64,000 bases of DNA from Streptomyces sp. SAJ15 (GTDB lineage: Bacteria; Actinomycetota; Actinomycetes; Streptomycetales; Streptomycetaceae): positions 124,001 through 188,000 of the forward strand of contig NZ_NISY01000011.1 of assembly GCF_007595705.1 (NCBI RefSeq), read 5' to 3'. Position numbers and translations under genes: made by a program. The notes below the pieces were generated by a model, which saw nothing but the letters and a program-made list of their open reading frames with translations, had not been told where the DNA came from and did no database searches. Shown piece after piece: positions 24,952-34,037 of the stretch (within the stretch, counting starts at the first letter, position 1; every line of letters starts with the position of its first letter).

Positions 24952-25632
24952 ATGGCCGGCACGCCCACTCCCACGACCGAGGGCCTCGTGACCGAGGGCC
25001 CCGCGCCCGCGATACTCGCCGCGTTCGAGGCGGCGAAGGGGTTCATGCCCGTCGACGAGGGTCTCGCCCTGTACGCCGCCGCCACCACCGCCGCGGGGCT
25101 CGGGCTGCCGCTGCTGGAGGTGGGAACGTACTGCGGCCGCTCCACGATCTTGCTGGCCGACGCCGCCCGCGCGGCGGGCACCGTGACGGTCACCGTCGAC
25201 CACCACCGCGGCTCCGAGGAGCAGCAGCCCGGCTGGGAGTACCACGACCCGACGGTCGTGGACCCCGAGGTCGGCCGCATGGACACGCTGCCCGCCTTCC
25301 GCCGCACGCTGCACGCGGCCGGCCTGGAGGAGCACGTGATCGCCGTGGTGGGTCGCTCCCCCCAGGTCGCGGCGGTCTGGAACACCCCCGTCGGGCTCGT
25401 CTTCATCGACGGCGGCCACACCGACGAGCACGCCACCGGCGACTACGAGGGCTGGGCCCCGCATGTGGCACCCGGCGGGCTGCTGGTCATCCACGACGTC
25501 TTCCCCGACCCGGCCGACGGCGGCCAGGCCCCGTACCGCGTCTACCGCCGCGCCCTGGAGTCCGGCGCCTTCACCGAGGTCTCGGTGGCGCGCTCGCTGC
25601 GAGTGTTGCGCCGTACCGGCACGGGCATCTGA
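24952..25632 (+). CDS. Class I SAM-dependent methyltransferase (O-MT type)
   Basis: A 226-residue protein with a Rossmann-like SAM-binding motif LLEVGTYCGRSTILLADAA (about 54-72), FIDGGHTDEHA (about 152-162, typical of the Methyltransf_24/CmcI-like group) and a C-terminal GGLLVIHDVF. The family includes small-molecule and sugar O-methyltransferases; the substrate is not predictable. The start ATG 24952 is preceded by AGGAGG at a good distance. It is divergent from the MFS-SDR pair and precedes the amidase by 37 bp. Confidence 0.85.
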   Translation: MAGTPTPTTEGLVTEGPAPAILAAFEAAKGFMPVDEGLALYAAATTAAGLGLPLLEVGTYCGRSTILLADAARAAGTVTVTVDHHRGSEEQQPGWEYHDPTVVDPEVGRMDTLPAFRRTLHAAGLEEHVIAVVGRSPQVAAVWNTPVGLVFIDGGHTDEHATGDYEGWAPHVAPGGLLVIHDVFPDPADGGQAPYRVYRRALESGAFTEVSVARSLRVLRRTGTGI

Positions 25633-25669
25633 TACGACTTCGGGGCGGCGGCCCGGTTACGATCGCGGC

Positions 25670-26617
25670 GTGTCCCACGGCAGCTCTCCCCCCACATCCG
25701 GCCGCCGCCCGCGCGGCACCCTGCTGACCCTGCTCGCCCTGGCCGCGCTGGCGCCGGCCGCCCTCGCGGGCTGCGTCGGCGACGGTGACCGTGACGGCCG
25801 AGGCGGCGCCGCTCACGGCAGCGGCTCCGGCAAGGGCAGCGGTACGGGCAGCGGCGAGCCCGACGGCGGACCCGCGTCTTCCGCATCGTCTCCCCCGCGA
25901 ATGAACCCGTCCGGAAGCCCGGATAACAACAAAGACAATCGCGGCAGCCTCAAAGGCAAAGTGATCGTGATCGATCCCGGCCACAATCCCCACAACCGCG
26001 AACACCCTTCCGAGATCGCCCGACTCGTGGATATCGGTACCAAGAAGAAGGAATGCGACACCACGGGCACGGCGACGAACTCCGGTTACCCCGAAGCCTC
26101 GTTCACCCTCGATGTCGCGCGCCGCGCCCGCGCCCTGTTGGAAGAGCGCGGAGCGAAGGTGGAATTCACGCAGGACGGCGACCGGCGGTACGGCCCGTGC
26201 GTCGACGAACGGGCCCGGATCGGAAACCGGGCCGGAGCGGACGCCGTCGTCTCCGTCCACGCGGACGGCGCGGGCGCGGGCCAACGCGGATTCCACGTCA
26301 TCGCCCCCGCGTCGGTGCGCGGCGGCGCCGCCGACACCTCCGCGATCGTCGGCCCCTCCCGCGAACTGGCCGAAGCCGTCATCGACCGCTTCACCGCCGC
26401 CACCCGCACCGAGCCGGCCAACTACCTCGGCGGCGGAACCGGGTTGACGATCCGCGACGATCTCGGGGGCCTGAATCTGTCAACCGTCCCCAAGGTGTTC
26501 ATTGAGTGTGGCAATATGCGCGACTCGAAGGACGCGGCACGCCTGACCGACCCGAAGTGGCGCGCACGCGCGGCACAAGGGATCGCGGAGGGCATTACGG
26601 ACTTCCTGCGGGGGTAA
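25670..26617 (+). CDS. N-acetylmuramoyl-L-alanine amidase lipoprotein
   Basis: A 315-residue Amidase_3 enzyme that cleaves the amide between MurNAc and the stem peptide. A signal sequence ends in the lipobox LAGC (Cys35), so the mature protein should be a lipoprotein on the outer face of the membrane. A Ser/Gly/Asp-rich linker (36-90) follows. The catalytic domain has IDPGH, the zinc-ligand Glu in SGYPEASF, SVHADG with the second His, and the catalytic Glu in VFIECGNMRD. GTG 25670 is taken as the start because it precedes the signal peptide. It follows the methyltransferase closely and may share its transcript. Codon use in 25900-26600 is a little AT-richer than around it. Confidence 0.93.
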   Translation: MSHGSSPPTSGRRPRGTLLTLLALAALAPAALAGCVGDGDRDGRGGAAHGSGSGKGSGTGSGEPDGGPASSASSPPRMNPSGSPDNNKDNRGSLKGKVIVIDPGHNPHNREHPSEIARLVDIGTKKKECDTTGTATNSGYPEASFTLDVARRARALLEERGAKVEFTQDGDRRYGPCVDERARIGNRAGADAVVSVHADGAGAGQRGFHVIAPASVRGGAADTSAIVGPSRELAEAVIDRFTAATRTEPANYLGGGTGLTIRDDLGGLNLSTVPKVFIECGNMRDSKDAARLTDPKWRARAAQGIAEGITDFLRG

Positions 26618-26796
26618 GTCGGCCACGGTCCGGAACGGCTCCGGAACAGGACCGTAACGGGGAGATACCGACCGCGCGACCCGACAGTTCCCGCCGTTAG
26701 ATTCACCCGTACGATGGGGAACCCACCCCCGAGCCTTCGCGCACGCGTCCGGCGACAGCGACACGACTACTGACGAGATCGACAAAGGACCATACG

Positions 26797-27615
26797 TTGA
26801 ACATCCGCTCTCTCACTAGGGGCGACGGCGTGGTGATCGGAGCAGCGGTGTTGCTGTTCATCGCCTCGTTCCTGGACTTCTACAAGGTCGACAACGACTT
26901 CGGCGGTTCGAAGGACTGGAACGGATGGAGCGGCGACTGGTTCCCCGTGCTGCCAGGCATCTTCCTGATGGGTGTCATCGCGGCTGCCCTGATCCTCGCC
27001 TCCCGTTTCCAGCCCTCGGCCCAGAACGTGCTGGGCCTCTCGCTTGAGCAGTGGGGCATGGCCTTCTCGGTGTCCGCCGCCTGGTCCGCCCTGTGGACCA
27101 TCGCCGGCGGCCCGGACGGCGTCGACGCCGGCGCCGGCCAGATCCTCGGCCTGATCGCCGCCCTGGTGCTGGCCGCCGGCGCGCTGCTCACCCAGCGCGT
27201 CCCCGCCCTCAAGGCCCCGCTGATGGGCGCCGCGGGCCCGCAGGCCCCGACCCCGTTCGGCGGCGGCGCGCCGCAGGCCGGCTACGGCTACCCGGGCCCG
27301 CAGACCGGTGGCGGTGCCGCTCCGTTCGGCCAGCAGCAGCCGTTCGGTGCCCAGGCGGGTCAGCCCGCCGCGGGCGCCGGCGCCCCGCAGCCGGCCCCGG
27401 CGGCCGGCGGTGCCTCGGACTTCACGCCGTTCTGGTTCGCGGTTCCGGTGGCCCGTCCGCTGTACGCCGAGGACGGCTCGTCCAACACCATCGCCGAGCT
27501 CGCCCCCGGCACCTGGTACCTCGCGGTGGAGCAGCGCGGTCAGGCGCTCGTCGCCCAGACCCAGGACGGCCGCCGCGGCGTCCTCCAGGACACCTCCGGC
27601 ATCCAGCGCGGCTAG
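26797..27615 (+). CDS. Four-helix membrane protein with Pro/Gln-rich linker (DUF5336-like)
   Basis: A 272-residue protein. Four transmembrane segments occupy about residues 10-135 (VVIGAAVLLFIASFLDF, LPGIFLMGVIAAALILAS, and two more). A flexible Pro/Gly/Gln/Ala linker (about 145-205, with repeated FGQQQPFGAQ) leads to a compact soluble domain of about 65 residues. The soluble part (WFAVPVARPLYAED through DTSGIQRG) looks beta-rich. The start is TTG 26797 with AAAGGA ahead. It resembles the DUF5336 group of actinobacterial membrane proteins, to which the mycobacterial 34-kDa antigen belongs, but the match is partial. Function unknown. A strong terminator follows. Confidence 0.8.
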   Translation: MNIRSLTRGDGVVIGAAVLLFIASFLDFYKVDNDFGGSKDWNGWSGDWFPVLPGIFLMGVIAAALILASRFQPSAQNVLGLSLEQWGMAFSVSAAWSALWTIAGGPDGVDAGAGQILGLIAALVLAAGALLTQRVPALKAPLMGAAGPQAPTPFGGGAPQAGYGYPGPQTGGGAAPFGQQQPFGAQAGQPAAGAGAPQPAPAAGGASDFTPFWFAVPVARPLYAEDGSSNTIAELAPGTWYLAVEQRGQALVAQTQDGRRGVLQDTSGIQRG

Positions 27616-27642
27616 CCCCCGCACCTCTGTCGCCAGCGACAC

Positions 27643-27671
27643 GGCCCCCCGTCCTTCTGGGACGGGGGGCC
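27643..27671 (+). terminator. Perfect 12-bp hairpin terminator
   Basis: GGCCCCCCGTCC (27643-27654) pairs exactly with GGACGGGGGGCC (27660-27671) across a 5-nt loop, 28 bp after the stop of the DUF5336-like gene. The next bases are GTTCCCCTT. Confidence 0.85.
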
Positions 27672-27779
27672 GTTCCCCTTCCGGCGGCCCCGCGCCCCGG
27701 CCCGCACCGGGGCATTGCCGCGGCCGCGGCGACCCCGTACGGTCGTTCAGCTGACGTACCGTCACCCAAGGGGGCCCGC

Positions 27780-28790
27780 ATGCGGCTCGGTCTGGCACTC
27801 GGCTACTGGTCCCGCACCCCCGCCCCCGGCCACCTCGCCCTCGCCCGGCAGGCGGAGACCTACGGCTACCACTCCGTCTGGACCGCCGAGTCCTGGGGTT
27901 CGGACGCCTTCACCCCACTCGCCTGGATCGCCGCGCACACCACCCGCATCCGACTGGGCACCGCCGTCGCGCAGATGGCCGCGCGCACGCCCACGGCCAC
28001 CGCGATGCACGCGCTCACCCTGGACCACCTCTCCGGGGGGCGGCTGACGCTCGGGCTGGGGCTGTCCGGGCCACAGGTGGTGGAGGGCTGGTACGGGCGG
28101 CCGTTCCCGGCGAGTCCGCTCACCGCCACCCGCGAGTACGTGGACGTCGTACGACAGGTGCTGCGGCGGGCGGAGCCGGTGCGGCTGGCGGGGCGGTTCC
28201 ACTCGCATCCGTACACCGGCGACGACGCCACCGGCCTCGGCCGGCCGCTCAAGTCGATCACCCACCCGCTCCGGGCCGACCTGCCCGTGCTGCTCGGCGC
28301 CGAGGGCCCCAGGAACATCGCGCAGACCGTGCGCATCGCCGACGGCTGGCTGCCGCTGTACTGGTCGCCGCTGCGCACGGCGATGTACGAGGAGCCGCTC
28401 GCCGCCGCTCCGGAGGGCTTCGTGGTGGCGCCGATCGCGCAGGCGCGGGTGTGTGACGACGTCTCCGAGGGGCTGCGGCCGGTCAAGGCGATGCTGGCCT
28501 TCTACATCGGCGGCATGGGCCACGCCCGCCACAACTTCCACGCCGACCTGATGGCCCGGATGGGCTTCGAGGAGGCGGCGCGACGGGTCCAGAAGCTGTT
28601 CGCCGAGGGGCACCGCGCCGAGGCGGTCGCGGCGGTGCCGGACGCCTTCGCGGACGAGATCTCGCTGGTCGGCCCGCGGGAGCGGGTCGCCGAGCGGCTG
28701 GAGCTGTGGCGGGCGGGCCCGGTGACGGATCTGCTGCTCACCGCCCCGGACCCGCTCACGCTGCGCGTCCTCGCCGAGCTCAACTCCTAG
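27780..28790 (+). CDS. LLM-class F420-dependent oxidoreductase
   Basis: A 336-residue luciferase-like (TIM-barrel) oxidoreductase. It begins MRLGLALGYWSR and has the family segments VWTAESWGSDAFTPLAWIA (about 35-53), RIRLGTAVAQMAARTP and LGLGLSGPQVVEGWYG. A typical F420-binding Ser/Thr/Ala-rich segment appears in PVLLGAEGPRNIAQT. Actinobacterial enzymes of this class use coenzyme F420, not FMN. The substrate is unknown. It stands alone on the plus strand, convergent with the DinB-fold gene 21 bp beyond its stop. Confidence 0.9.
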   Translation: MRLGLALGYWSRTPAPGHLALARQAETYGYHSVWTAESWGSDAFTPLAWIAAHTTRIRLGTAVAQMAARTPTATAMHALTLDHLSGGRLTLGLGLSGPQVVEGWYGRPFPASPLTATREYVDVVRQVLRRAEPVRLAGRFHSHPYTGDDATGLGRPLKSITHPLRADLPVLLGAEGPRNIAQTVRIADGWLPLYWSPLRTAMYEEPLAAAPEGFVVAPIAQARVCDDVSEGLRPVKAMLAFYIGGMGHARHNFHADLMARMGFEEAARRVQKLFAEGHRAEAVAAVPDAFADEISLVGPRERVAERLELWRAGPVTDLLLTAPDPLTLRVLAELNS

Positions 28791-28811
28791 CGGGCCGCGC
28801 CCACCGCCCGA

Positions 28812-29624
28812 CTAGCCGAACGTCGCGTGCTCCAGCCAGAAGTCCAGCACCGCGGCGTCGCCCAGCACCTCCACCCGGTCGCCGTCCACCGGCAGTCGGC
28901 GGTAGAAGGCCAGCAGCAGGTCCGTCATGGGGGCGCGCAGGGCGACGCTCGCCTTTCCGTGGGCGCGCCGCCAGGCGAAGCCCTCCTCGTCGAGCTCGAT
29001 CAGCCACTCGGCCTCCGCCTCCGGGGCGGTGTCGGTGGCGTGCAGATGGAGGGAGCGGCCGGGGCCGCGCAGCTTGGCGAGGCCCGGGAAGACCGCGCGG
29101 AGGTTGGGCTGGCGGAGGACGTCCAGCCACTCGTCTACGGCGTCCGCCGCCACCTCCGGGGCCACGGTGTACTCCGCGCCGGCCGCGATGGCCCCGTCGG
29201 CCCGGTGGACCACCGTCTCGTGCGCCATGCGGCGGGCCCAGAAGCCGACGGTCTGGTCCTCCGCCCAGGTCCACACCGGGATCTTCGCACCGGCCGCGCG
29301 CAGCGTCTCGGCGAGCGCGGTGGCGCCCTTGGCCAGCCAGGCGTCCAGGGCCGCGAGGTCGTCGCCCCGCGGGGCGTCGTCGGGGACCTGATCCGGCGGC
29401 AGATAGGCGGTGGCGCGGGTGCGGACGATCGCCTCGGCCCAGCGGTGGGCGCTGCCGACGTGCCGCAGCAGGTCGGCGATCGACCAGTCGGGGCAGGTCG
29501 GGCAGGTCACGGACGGGTCGGCGCCGGTGACGGCGGCGCGCAACAGGTCGGTCTGGGCGATGATCTCGGTGCAGCAGCGGTCGTGGTCGAGGCGGTCGAA
29601 GCGGTGTACTCCCTGGTCGGTCAT
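28812..29624 (-). CDS. Mycothiol-dependent maleylpyruvate isomerase-like protein (DinB fold)
   Basis: A 270-residue protein of the TIGR03083/MDMPI group. The N-terminal DinB-like four-helix bundle has the conserved CPDWSIADLLRHVGSAHRW (about 44-62), whose His is a metal ligand, and MAHETVVHRADG (about 132-143) with the two further histidines. The C-terminal SCP2-like domain has LLLAFYRRLPVDGD (about 236-249). The family includes mycothiol-dependent isomerases but most members are of unknown activity. ATG 29624 is clear. It is a single gene, the next minus-strand gene lying 73 bp further on. Confidence 0.88.
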   Translation of the reverse strand: MTDQGVHRFDRLDHDRCCTEIIAQTDLLRAAVTGADPSVTCPTCPDWSIADLLRHVGSAHRWAEAIVRTRATAYLPPDQVPDDAPRGDDLAALDAWLAKGATALAETLRAAGAKIPVWTWAEDQTVGFWARRMAHETVVHRADGAIAAGAEYTVAPEVAADAVDEWLDVLRQPNLRAVFPGLAKLRGPGRSLHLHATDTAPEAEAEWLIELDEEGFAWRRAHGKASVALRAPMTDLLLAFYRRLPVDGDRVEVLGDAAVLDFWLEHATFG

Positions 29625-29697
29625 GGCCTCAGCCTAGAGGGCGGCACCGGATCCCTCCGGGCCGCCCTCGCCGACATCTGACGCCTCGTCGTCCGCG

Positions 29698-30792
29698 CTA
29701 ACAGCAGCCGGCGTCCAGCCCGTTGGGCAGGCGTTCGCCGCCGAAGACCGCGGTGGTCGCCTCGTCGCCGCCGAGCGCGGCCACGGCCAGCAGCAGCGAT
29801 CCGGCGGTCCAGGTGGTGCGTTCCTCGGGCCAGACGGCCTGGTCGTCGAAGACGTACCCCGTCCAGTACATGCCGTCGTCGGCGCGCAGGTGCGGCTGGA
29901 TCCACTGGAGGATCTCCACGGCGCGGTCCGACTCGCCCATCACCCAGAGCGCGAGGGCCAGTTCGCAGCTCTCGCCGCCGGTGACCCAGGGGTTGGGGAC
30001 GACACAGCGCACGCCCAGCCCGGGGACGACGAAGCGGTCCCAGCCGGACTCGATGCGCTCCTTGGCGGCGGCGCCGGTCACCGCCCCGCCGAGCACCGGG
30101 TAGTACCAGTCCATGGAGTAGCGGTCCTTGGCGAGGAACCGCTCCGGGTGGTGGCGTATGGCGTGCGCGAGCCGGCCGGCCGCGACCTCCCAGTCGGGCT
30201 GGGGTTCCTCGCGGTGTTCGGCGATGGCCAGGGCGCAGCGCAGCGCCTGGTAGATCGAGGAGTTGCCGGTGAGCAGCGCGTCGGCGACCTCCGTGCCGTC
30301 CGGGTCGCGCCGCCAGCCGATCTGGCCGCCGGGCTGCTGGAGGAGGAGTACGCACTCGATGGCGGCCAGCACGGTGGGCCACATGCTGTCCAGGAAGGCG
30401 TCGTCGCCCGTGGAGAGGTAGTGGTGCCACACGCCGACGGCGACGTACGCGCAGAAGTTGGTCTCGACGCCGCGGTCGGTGGGGCCGGCCGCGTCCACGC
30501 CGTCCGGCAGGTCGGGGTAGGCGGCGTACCAGGAGCCGTCCGGGTTCTGGTGCCGGGCGAGCCAGCGGTAGGCGGCTCGGGCACGCTCGTGTTCGCCGGC
30601 CGCGTCCAGGGCCATGGCCGCTTCGACGTGGTCCCACGGGTCGAGGTGGTGGCCGCGGAACCACGGTATGGCGCCGTCCTCGCGCTGGGCGGCGGCGATA
30701 CCGGCGACGGTCTCCGCGGCCTGCTCGGCCGTGAGGACTCCGGACAGCACGAGACGTTCGGTGCGGCCGGGGCCGCGGCTGAATGCCGTCAC
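29698..30792 (-). CDS. Prenyltransferase/squalene-cyclase-like alpha-alpha toroid protein
   Basis: A 364-residue protein with repeated helical pairs of the alpha/alpha-toroid type: QREDGAIPWFRG, HVEAAMALDAAGE, LARHQNPDGSWYAAYPD (QNxDGSW being the prenyltransferase-repeat motif), DGMYWTGYVFDD and others. There is no DxDD class-II cyclase motif, so cyclisation of isoprenoids is not supported; it may instead be a glycoside-processing or binding toroid. The C-terminus ends DAGCC with two cysteines, an unusual prenylation- or metal-like tail. GTG 30792 overlaps the methyltransferase stop (GTGA). It belongs to the glycosyltransferase / methyltransferase / toroid set. Confidence 0.8.
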   Translation of the reverse strand: MTAFSRGPGRTERLVLSGVLTAEQAAETVAGIAAAQREDGAIPWFRGHHLDPWDHVEAAMALDAAGEHERARAAYRWLARHQNPDGSWYAAYPDLPDGVDAAGPTDRGVETNFCAYVAVGVWHHYLSTGDDAFLDSMWPTVLAAIECVLLLQQPGGQIGWRRDPDGTEVADALLTGNSSIYQALRCALAIAEHREEPQPDWEVAAGRLAHAIRHHPERFLAKDRYSMDWYYPVLGGAVTGAAAKERIESGWDRFVVPGLGVRCVVPNPWVTGGESCELALALWVMGESDRAVEILQWIQPHLRADDGMYWTGYVFDDQAVWPEERTTWTAGSLLLAVAALGGDEATTAVFGGERLPNGLDAGCC

Positions 30793-31589
30793 GCGCCCGC
30801 CTCCGCGTCCGCCGCGGCGGTGTCGACGACACCGGCGGTGCTGGCGGCTCCGGTGGCGTGGTCGGCTTCGGCGGCCGCCCGCGGCTTGGTCGCGTACGCC
30901 ACGAAGCTCTTGCCGACGAGCGGGTTGAGGGCCCGCTCGGCGAGCCGGGTGGCCAGCGGCTTCTTCATGATGTCCCAGACCAGCAGCTTGTGGTACGCGC
31001 GGACCGGCAGGGCCTTGTCGTTGTCCACGCCGAAGGCGCACTTGAGCCACCAGTAGGGGCTGTGCAGGGCGTGCGCGTGGTGGGTGCCGTACGGCCGCAG
31101 CCCGGCCTCGCGCATCTTGCCGAGCAGCTCGTCCGCCCGGTAGATGCGGATATGGCCGCCCTCGACCTCGTGGTACGCGTCCGAGAGCGCCCAGCAGACC
31201 TTCTCCGGTCCGTAGCGGGGCACGGTGATCGCGATCCGTCCGCCGGGCTTGAGCACCCGCACCATCTCGGCCAGCACTCCCTTGTCGTCGGGGATGTGCT
31301 CCATGACCTCGGAGATGATCACGACGTCGAAGCTGTCGTCCGGGAACGGCAGGGCGAGCGCGTCGCCCTCCATGGCGGTGGCGGTCGCGCCGGCCGGGGC
31401 CTCGCCGGCCTCCTTCATGGCGGCGAACCACTTGGCGACCTCACGGATCTCGTCGCCGTTGCGGTCGAGCGCGACGACGCGCGCGCCGCGCCGGTAGCAC
31501 TCGAAGGCATGCCGTCCGGCGCCGCAGCCCAGGTCGAGGACGCGGTCGCCTGGGGCGAGCGGGAAGCGGGAGAAGTCGACGGTCAGCAC
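30789..31589 (-). CDS. Class I SAM-dependent methyltransferase (UbiE/Methyltransf_11)
   Basis: A 266-residue methyltransferase. SAM motif I is VLDLGCGAGRHAFECYRRGA (18-37). The acidic loop DRNGDEI, the FDVVIISEVMEHIPDD motif (about 88-103) and VLKPGGRIAITVPRYGPE complete the fold. After residue about 150 it has an extension containing WWLKCAFG and KPLATRLAERALNPL, an amphipathic region that could dock to membranes. GTG is the start. It overlaps the toroid gene and lies 123 bp downstream of the glycosyltransferase on the same strand. Action on a glycolipid or lipid is plausible from context, not shown. Confidence 0.87.
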   Translation of the reverse strand: MLTVDFSRFPLAPGDRVLDLGCGAGRHAFECYRRGARVVALDRNGDEIREVAKWFAAMKEAGEAPAGATATAMEGDALALPFPDDSFDVVIISEVMEHIPDDKGVLAEMVRVLKPGGRIAITVPRYGPEKVCWALSDAYHEVEGGHIRIYRADELLGKMREAGLRPYGTHHAHALHSPYWWLKCAFGVDNDKALPVRAYHKLLVWDIMKKPLATRLAERALNPLVGKSFVAYATKPRAAAEADHATGAASTAGVVDTAAADAEAGA

Positions 31590-31712
31590 GGGGTCTGCCT
31601 TCTGGGTCGGTGGGCGGCCGGCGAGGTCATGGGATCACGAGGGTGATGGGGCGGTGGCGGCGGGGTGGCCGTCCGGCGGCCACGCGCGGGCGACCGCCAC
31701 GCCGCCCCGGGG

Positions 31713-33035
31713 CTAGGTGGGTTGGCCTTGGCGTGGGCGGCCGAGCGAGCCGGCCGCGGCCGGGCCCCGGCGCGCGGCGCCCCTCTGGGCCGCGATGGCC
31801 TCGCGGTACCGCTCCGCGGTGCCGATCGCCGCCTGCTCCCAGGTGAACCGCCGCAGCACCCGCTCGCGGCCCGCGCCCCCGAGCCGGCGGCGCAGTTCGG
31901 CGTCGCCGAGCAGCCGGGTGAGCGCGGTGGCGAGCGCCCCGGCGTCGCCGGGCGGCACCGCCAGGCAGGTCTCGCCGTCGGGTCCGGCGACCTCGGGGAT
32001 GGCCCCGCCGGTGGTCGCGACCAGCGGGGTGCCGGTGGCCATGGCCTCGGCGGCGGGCAGCGAGAAGCCCTCGTAGAGGGAGGGGACGCAGGCGATCTGG
32101 GCGCTGCGCACCAGGTCGACCAGTTCGGCGTCGCTGATGCCCTTGACGAAGCGCACGGCGCCGTCGAGCCCGTAGGTCGCCATCGCGGTGGCCACCGGGC
32201 CCTCCTGGGGCTGCTTGCCGACCACCACGAGGTGGGCGTCGGGGTGCTCGGTGCGGACCTTGGCGAGCGCCTCGACGAGGTGGACCAGCCCCTTGAGGGG
32301 CACGTCCGCGCTGGAGGTGGTGACGATCCGGCCGGGGACCTCGGCGACGGCGGGGTCCGGGGAGAAGAGTCGGGTGTCGGCGCCTATGGGCACGACGTGG
32401 ACGCGGTCCGGGCGCACCCCGAGGTCGTCGACGATCTCCCGGCGGGAGGAGCCGGAGACGGTGAGCACGGAGGGCAGCCGGCCCGCGACGCGCTTCTGCA
32501 TCCGGGTGAAGCCGTACCAACGGCGCACGGACAGCCGGCGCTTCCAGTCGGCGGCCGCGTCCAGCTCCAGCCGCCGGTCGACGGTGATGGGGTGGTGCAC
32601 GGTGGTGACCAGCGGGAAACCGATTCTGTCCAGGCCGAGCAGGCCGTAGCCCAGGGTCTGGTTGTCGTGCACGACGTCGAACTGGCCGCGGCGGGAGGCG
32701 AGGTGGCGGCGGACGCGGAGGCTGAACGTGAGCGGCTCCGGGAAGCCGCCGGTCCACATGGTGCCGACCTCCAGGGCGTCGATCCAGTCGCGGAACTCCT
32801 CGCGCCGCGGGGTGCGGAACGGGTCCGGCTGGCGGTAGAGGTCGAGACTGGGCAGCTCGGTGAGGGTGACCCCGTCGTCCAGGACCGGGTAGGGCTGGGC
32901 GCCGATGACCTCGACGCGGTGGCCCAGCCGGGCCAGCTCGCGCGACAGGTGGCGCACGTAGACGCCCTGGCCGCCGCAGAACGGGTTTCCCTTATAGGTG
33001 AGCAGCGCGATGCGCAGCGGGCTGTCGCTGGTCAC
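31713..33035 (-). CDS. Glycosyltransferase family 4
   Basis: A 440-residue GT-B retaining glycosyltransferase. The N-terminal domain begins IALLTYKGNPFCGGQGVYVR, with the glycine-rich acceptor loop GGQGVYV. The C-terminal donor domain has VHVVPIGADTRLFSP (about 225-239) and the E-x7-E signature in SLYEGFSLPAAEAMATG (about 325-341). It should transfer a sugar from a nucleotide donor, at the cytoplasmic side. GTG 33035 has AAGGGGG ahead. It is the first gene of the set; a KstR-type box lies 55 bp upstream, in the region shared with the divergent kstR-like gene, so it may be a regulon member. Confidence 0.92.
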   Translation of the reverse strand: MTSDSPLRIALLTYKGNPFCGGQGVYVRHLSRELARLGHRVEVIGAQPYPVLDDGVTLTELPSLDLYRQPDPFRTPRREEFRDWIDALEVGTMWTGGFPEPLTFSLRVRRHLASRRGQFDVVHDNQTLGYGLLGLDRIGFPLVTTVHHPITVDRRLELDAAADWKRRLSVRRWYGFTRMQKRVAGRLPSVLTVSGSSRREIVDDLGVRPDRVHVVPIGADTRLFSPDPAVAEVPGRIVTTSSADVPLKGLVHLVEALAKVRTEHPDAHLVVVGKQPQEGPVATAMATYGLDGAVRFVKGISDAELVDLVRSAQIACVPSLYEGFSLPAAEAMATGTPLVATTGGAIPEVAGPDGETCLAVPPGDAGALATALTRLLGDAELRRRLGGAGRERVLRRFTWEQAAIGTAERYREAIAAQRGAARRGPAAAGSLGRPRQGQPT

Positions 33036-33089
33036 TCGCGGCCCCCTTCTCGGTGCAGTTCAGCGGGAGCGTAGCCGCAAGCCGGAGGC

Positions 33090-33103
33090 TAGAACAAGTT
33101 TCA
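33090..33103. promoter_or_regulatory. KstR-type operator between GT4 and kstR
   Basis: TAGAACAAGTTTCA fits T-N2-AAC-N2-GTT-N2-A at every defined base. It sits 55 bp from the glycosyltransferase start and about 150 bp from the kstR-like start, so it could serve autoregulation, the glycosyltransferase set, or both. Confidence 0.8.
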
Positions 33104-33255
33104 CCTTGGTCACGGGCGGCGGGCGCGGGCAAGGGCGGCCGGGACGGCCCGAGGGCCGGTGGTCCGGTGCGGTTTCGGGTACGCAGACAGACCGCGCACC
33201 TGCCATCATGCACGGTGTCCGCAGCCTGCAGACGGAACGCACCGAAGTAGGACAG

Positions 33256-33861
33256 ATGACCGCAGAAGCCAAGCCAGCCCCCCTGCAGCTGACCGAACGG
33301 CAAGAGGCGCGCCGTCGCCGGATCCTGCACGCCAGCGCGCAGTTGGCCAGCCGCGGCGGGTTCGACGCGGTGCAGATGCGCGAGGTGGCGGAGCTGTCCA
33401 GCGTGGCTCTCGGCACCCTCTACCGGTACTTCCCCTCCAAGGTCCATCTGCTCGTCGCCACCATGCAGGACCAGTTGCAGCAGTTGCACGAGACGCTGCG
33501 CAAGCGCCCGCCCACGGAGGTGGAGCCGTCCGCGCGGGTGGCACGGACGCTGATGCGGGCGTTCCGCGCGTTGCAGCGCGAGCCGCATCTGGCGGACGCG
33601 ATGGTGCGGGCGTTGACCTTCGCCGACCGGTCGGTGAGCCCGGAGGTGGACGCCGTCTCGCGGCTCACCACCGCGATCATCCTGGACGCCATGCGACTGG
33701 CCGGCCCGCCGACCGCCGAGCAGCTCTCCGCGGTCCGCGTCATCGAGCACACCTGGCACTCGGCGCTGATCACCTGGCTGTCGGGGCGGGCCTCCATCGC
33801 CCAGGTCAAGATCGACATCGAGACGGTCTGTCGACTCATCGACCTTCCCGCCCCACACTGA
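33256..33861 (+). CDS. kstR: KstR-like TetR-family repressor
   Basis: A 201-residue TetR regulator. The HTH region has RRRRILHASAQLASRGGFDA, VQMREVAELSSVALGTLYRY and FPSKVHLLVATM (about 20-75), which follow mycobacterial KstR closely, including the recognition helix VALGTLYRYFPSK. The C-terminal ligand domain (QREPHLADAMVRALTFAD, HTWHSALITWLSGRAS) also matches KstR order and length. KstR represses sterol catabolic genes and is released by 3-oxo-4-cholestenoyl-CoA. ATG 33256 is the start given by length of the family. Three KstR-type boxes occur in this window, one just upstream of this gene. Confidence 0.9.
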   Translation: MTAEAKPAPLQLTERQEARRRRILHASAQLASRGGFDAVQMREVAELSSVALGTLYRYFPSKVHLLVATMQDQLQQLHETLRKRPPTEVEPSARVARTLMRAFRALQREPHLADAMVRALTFADRSVSPEVDAVSRLTTAIILDAMRLAGPPTAEQLSAVRVIEHTWHSALITWLSGRASIAQVKIDIETVCRLIDLPAPH

Positions 33862-34037
33862 CCGCAGCACGGGGGCGCACGGGGCGCGCTACACGACCGT
33901 TTACGCGCCGCCAAGGCTTGAATGCGCCCCCGCGCCCCGCTATGGCTCGATTTTCGCGTCCATGACACGGCCCGGACCGGTATCCATGAACGGGCCCTCG
34001 GCACACACCGGTCGCCGCGGGCCGGGAGGGGCAGAGA

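Noticed and set aside
29698..30792. Toroid protein as a terpene cyclase
   Set aside because: There is no DxDD or other class I/II cyclase metal motif; only the repeat fold is supported.
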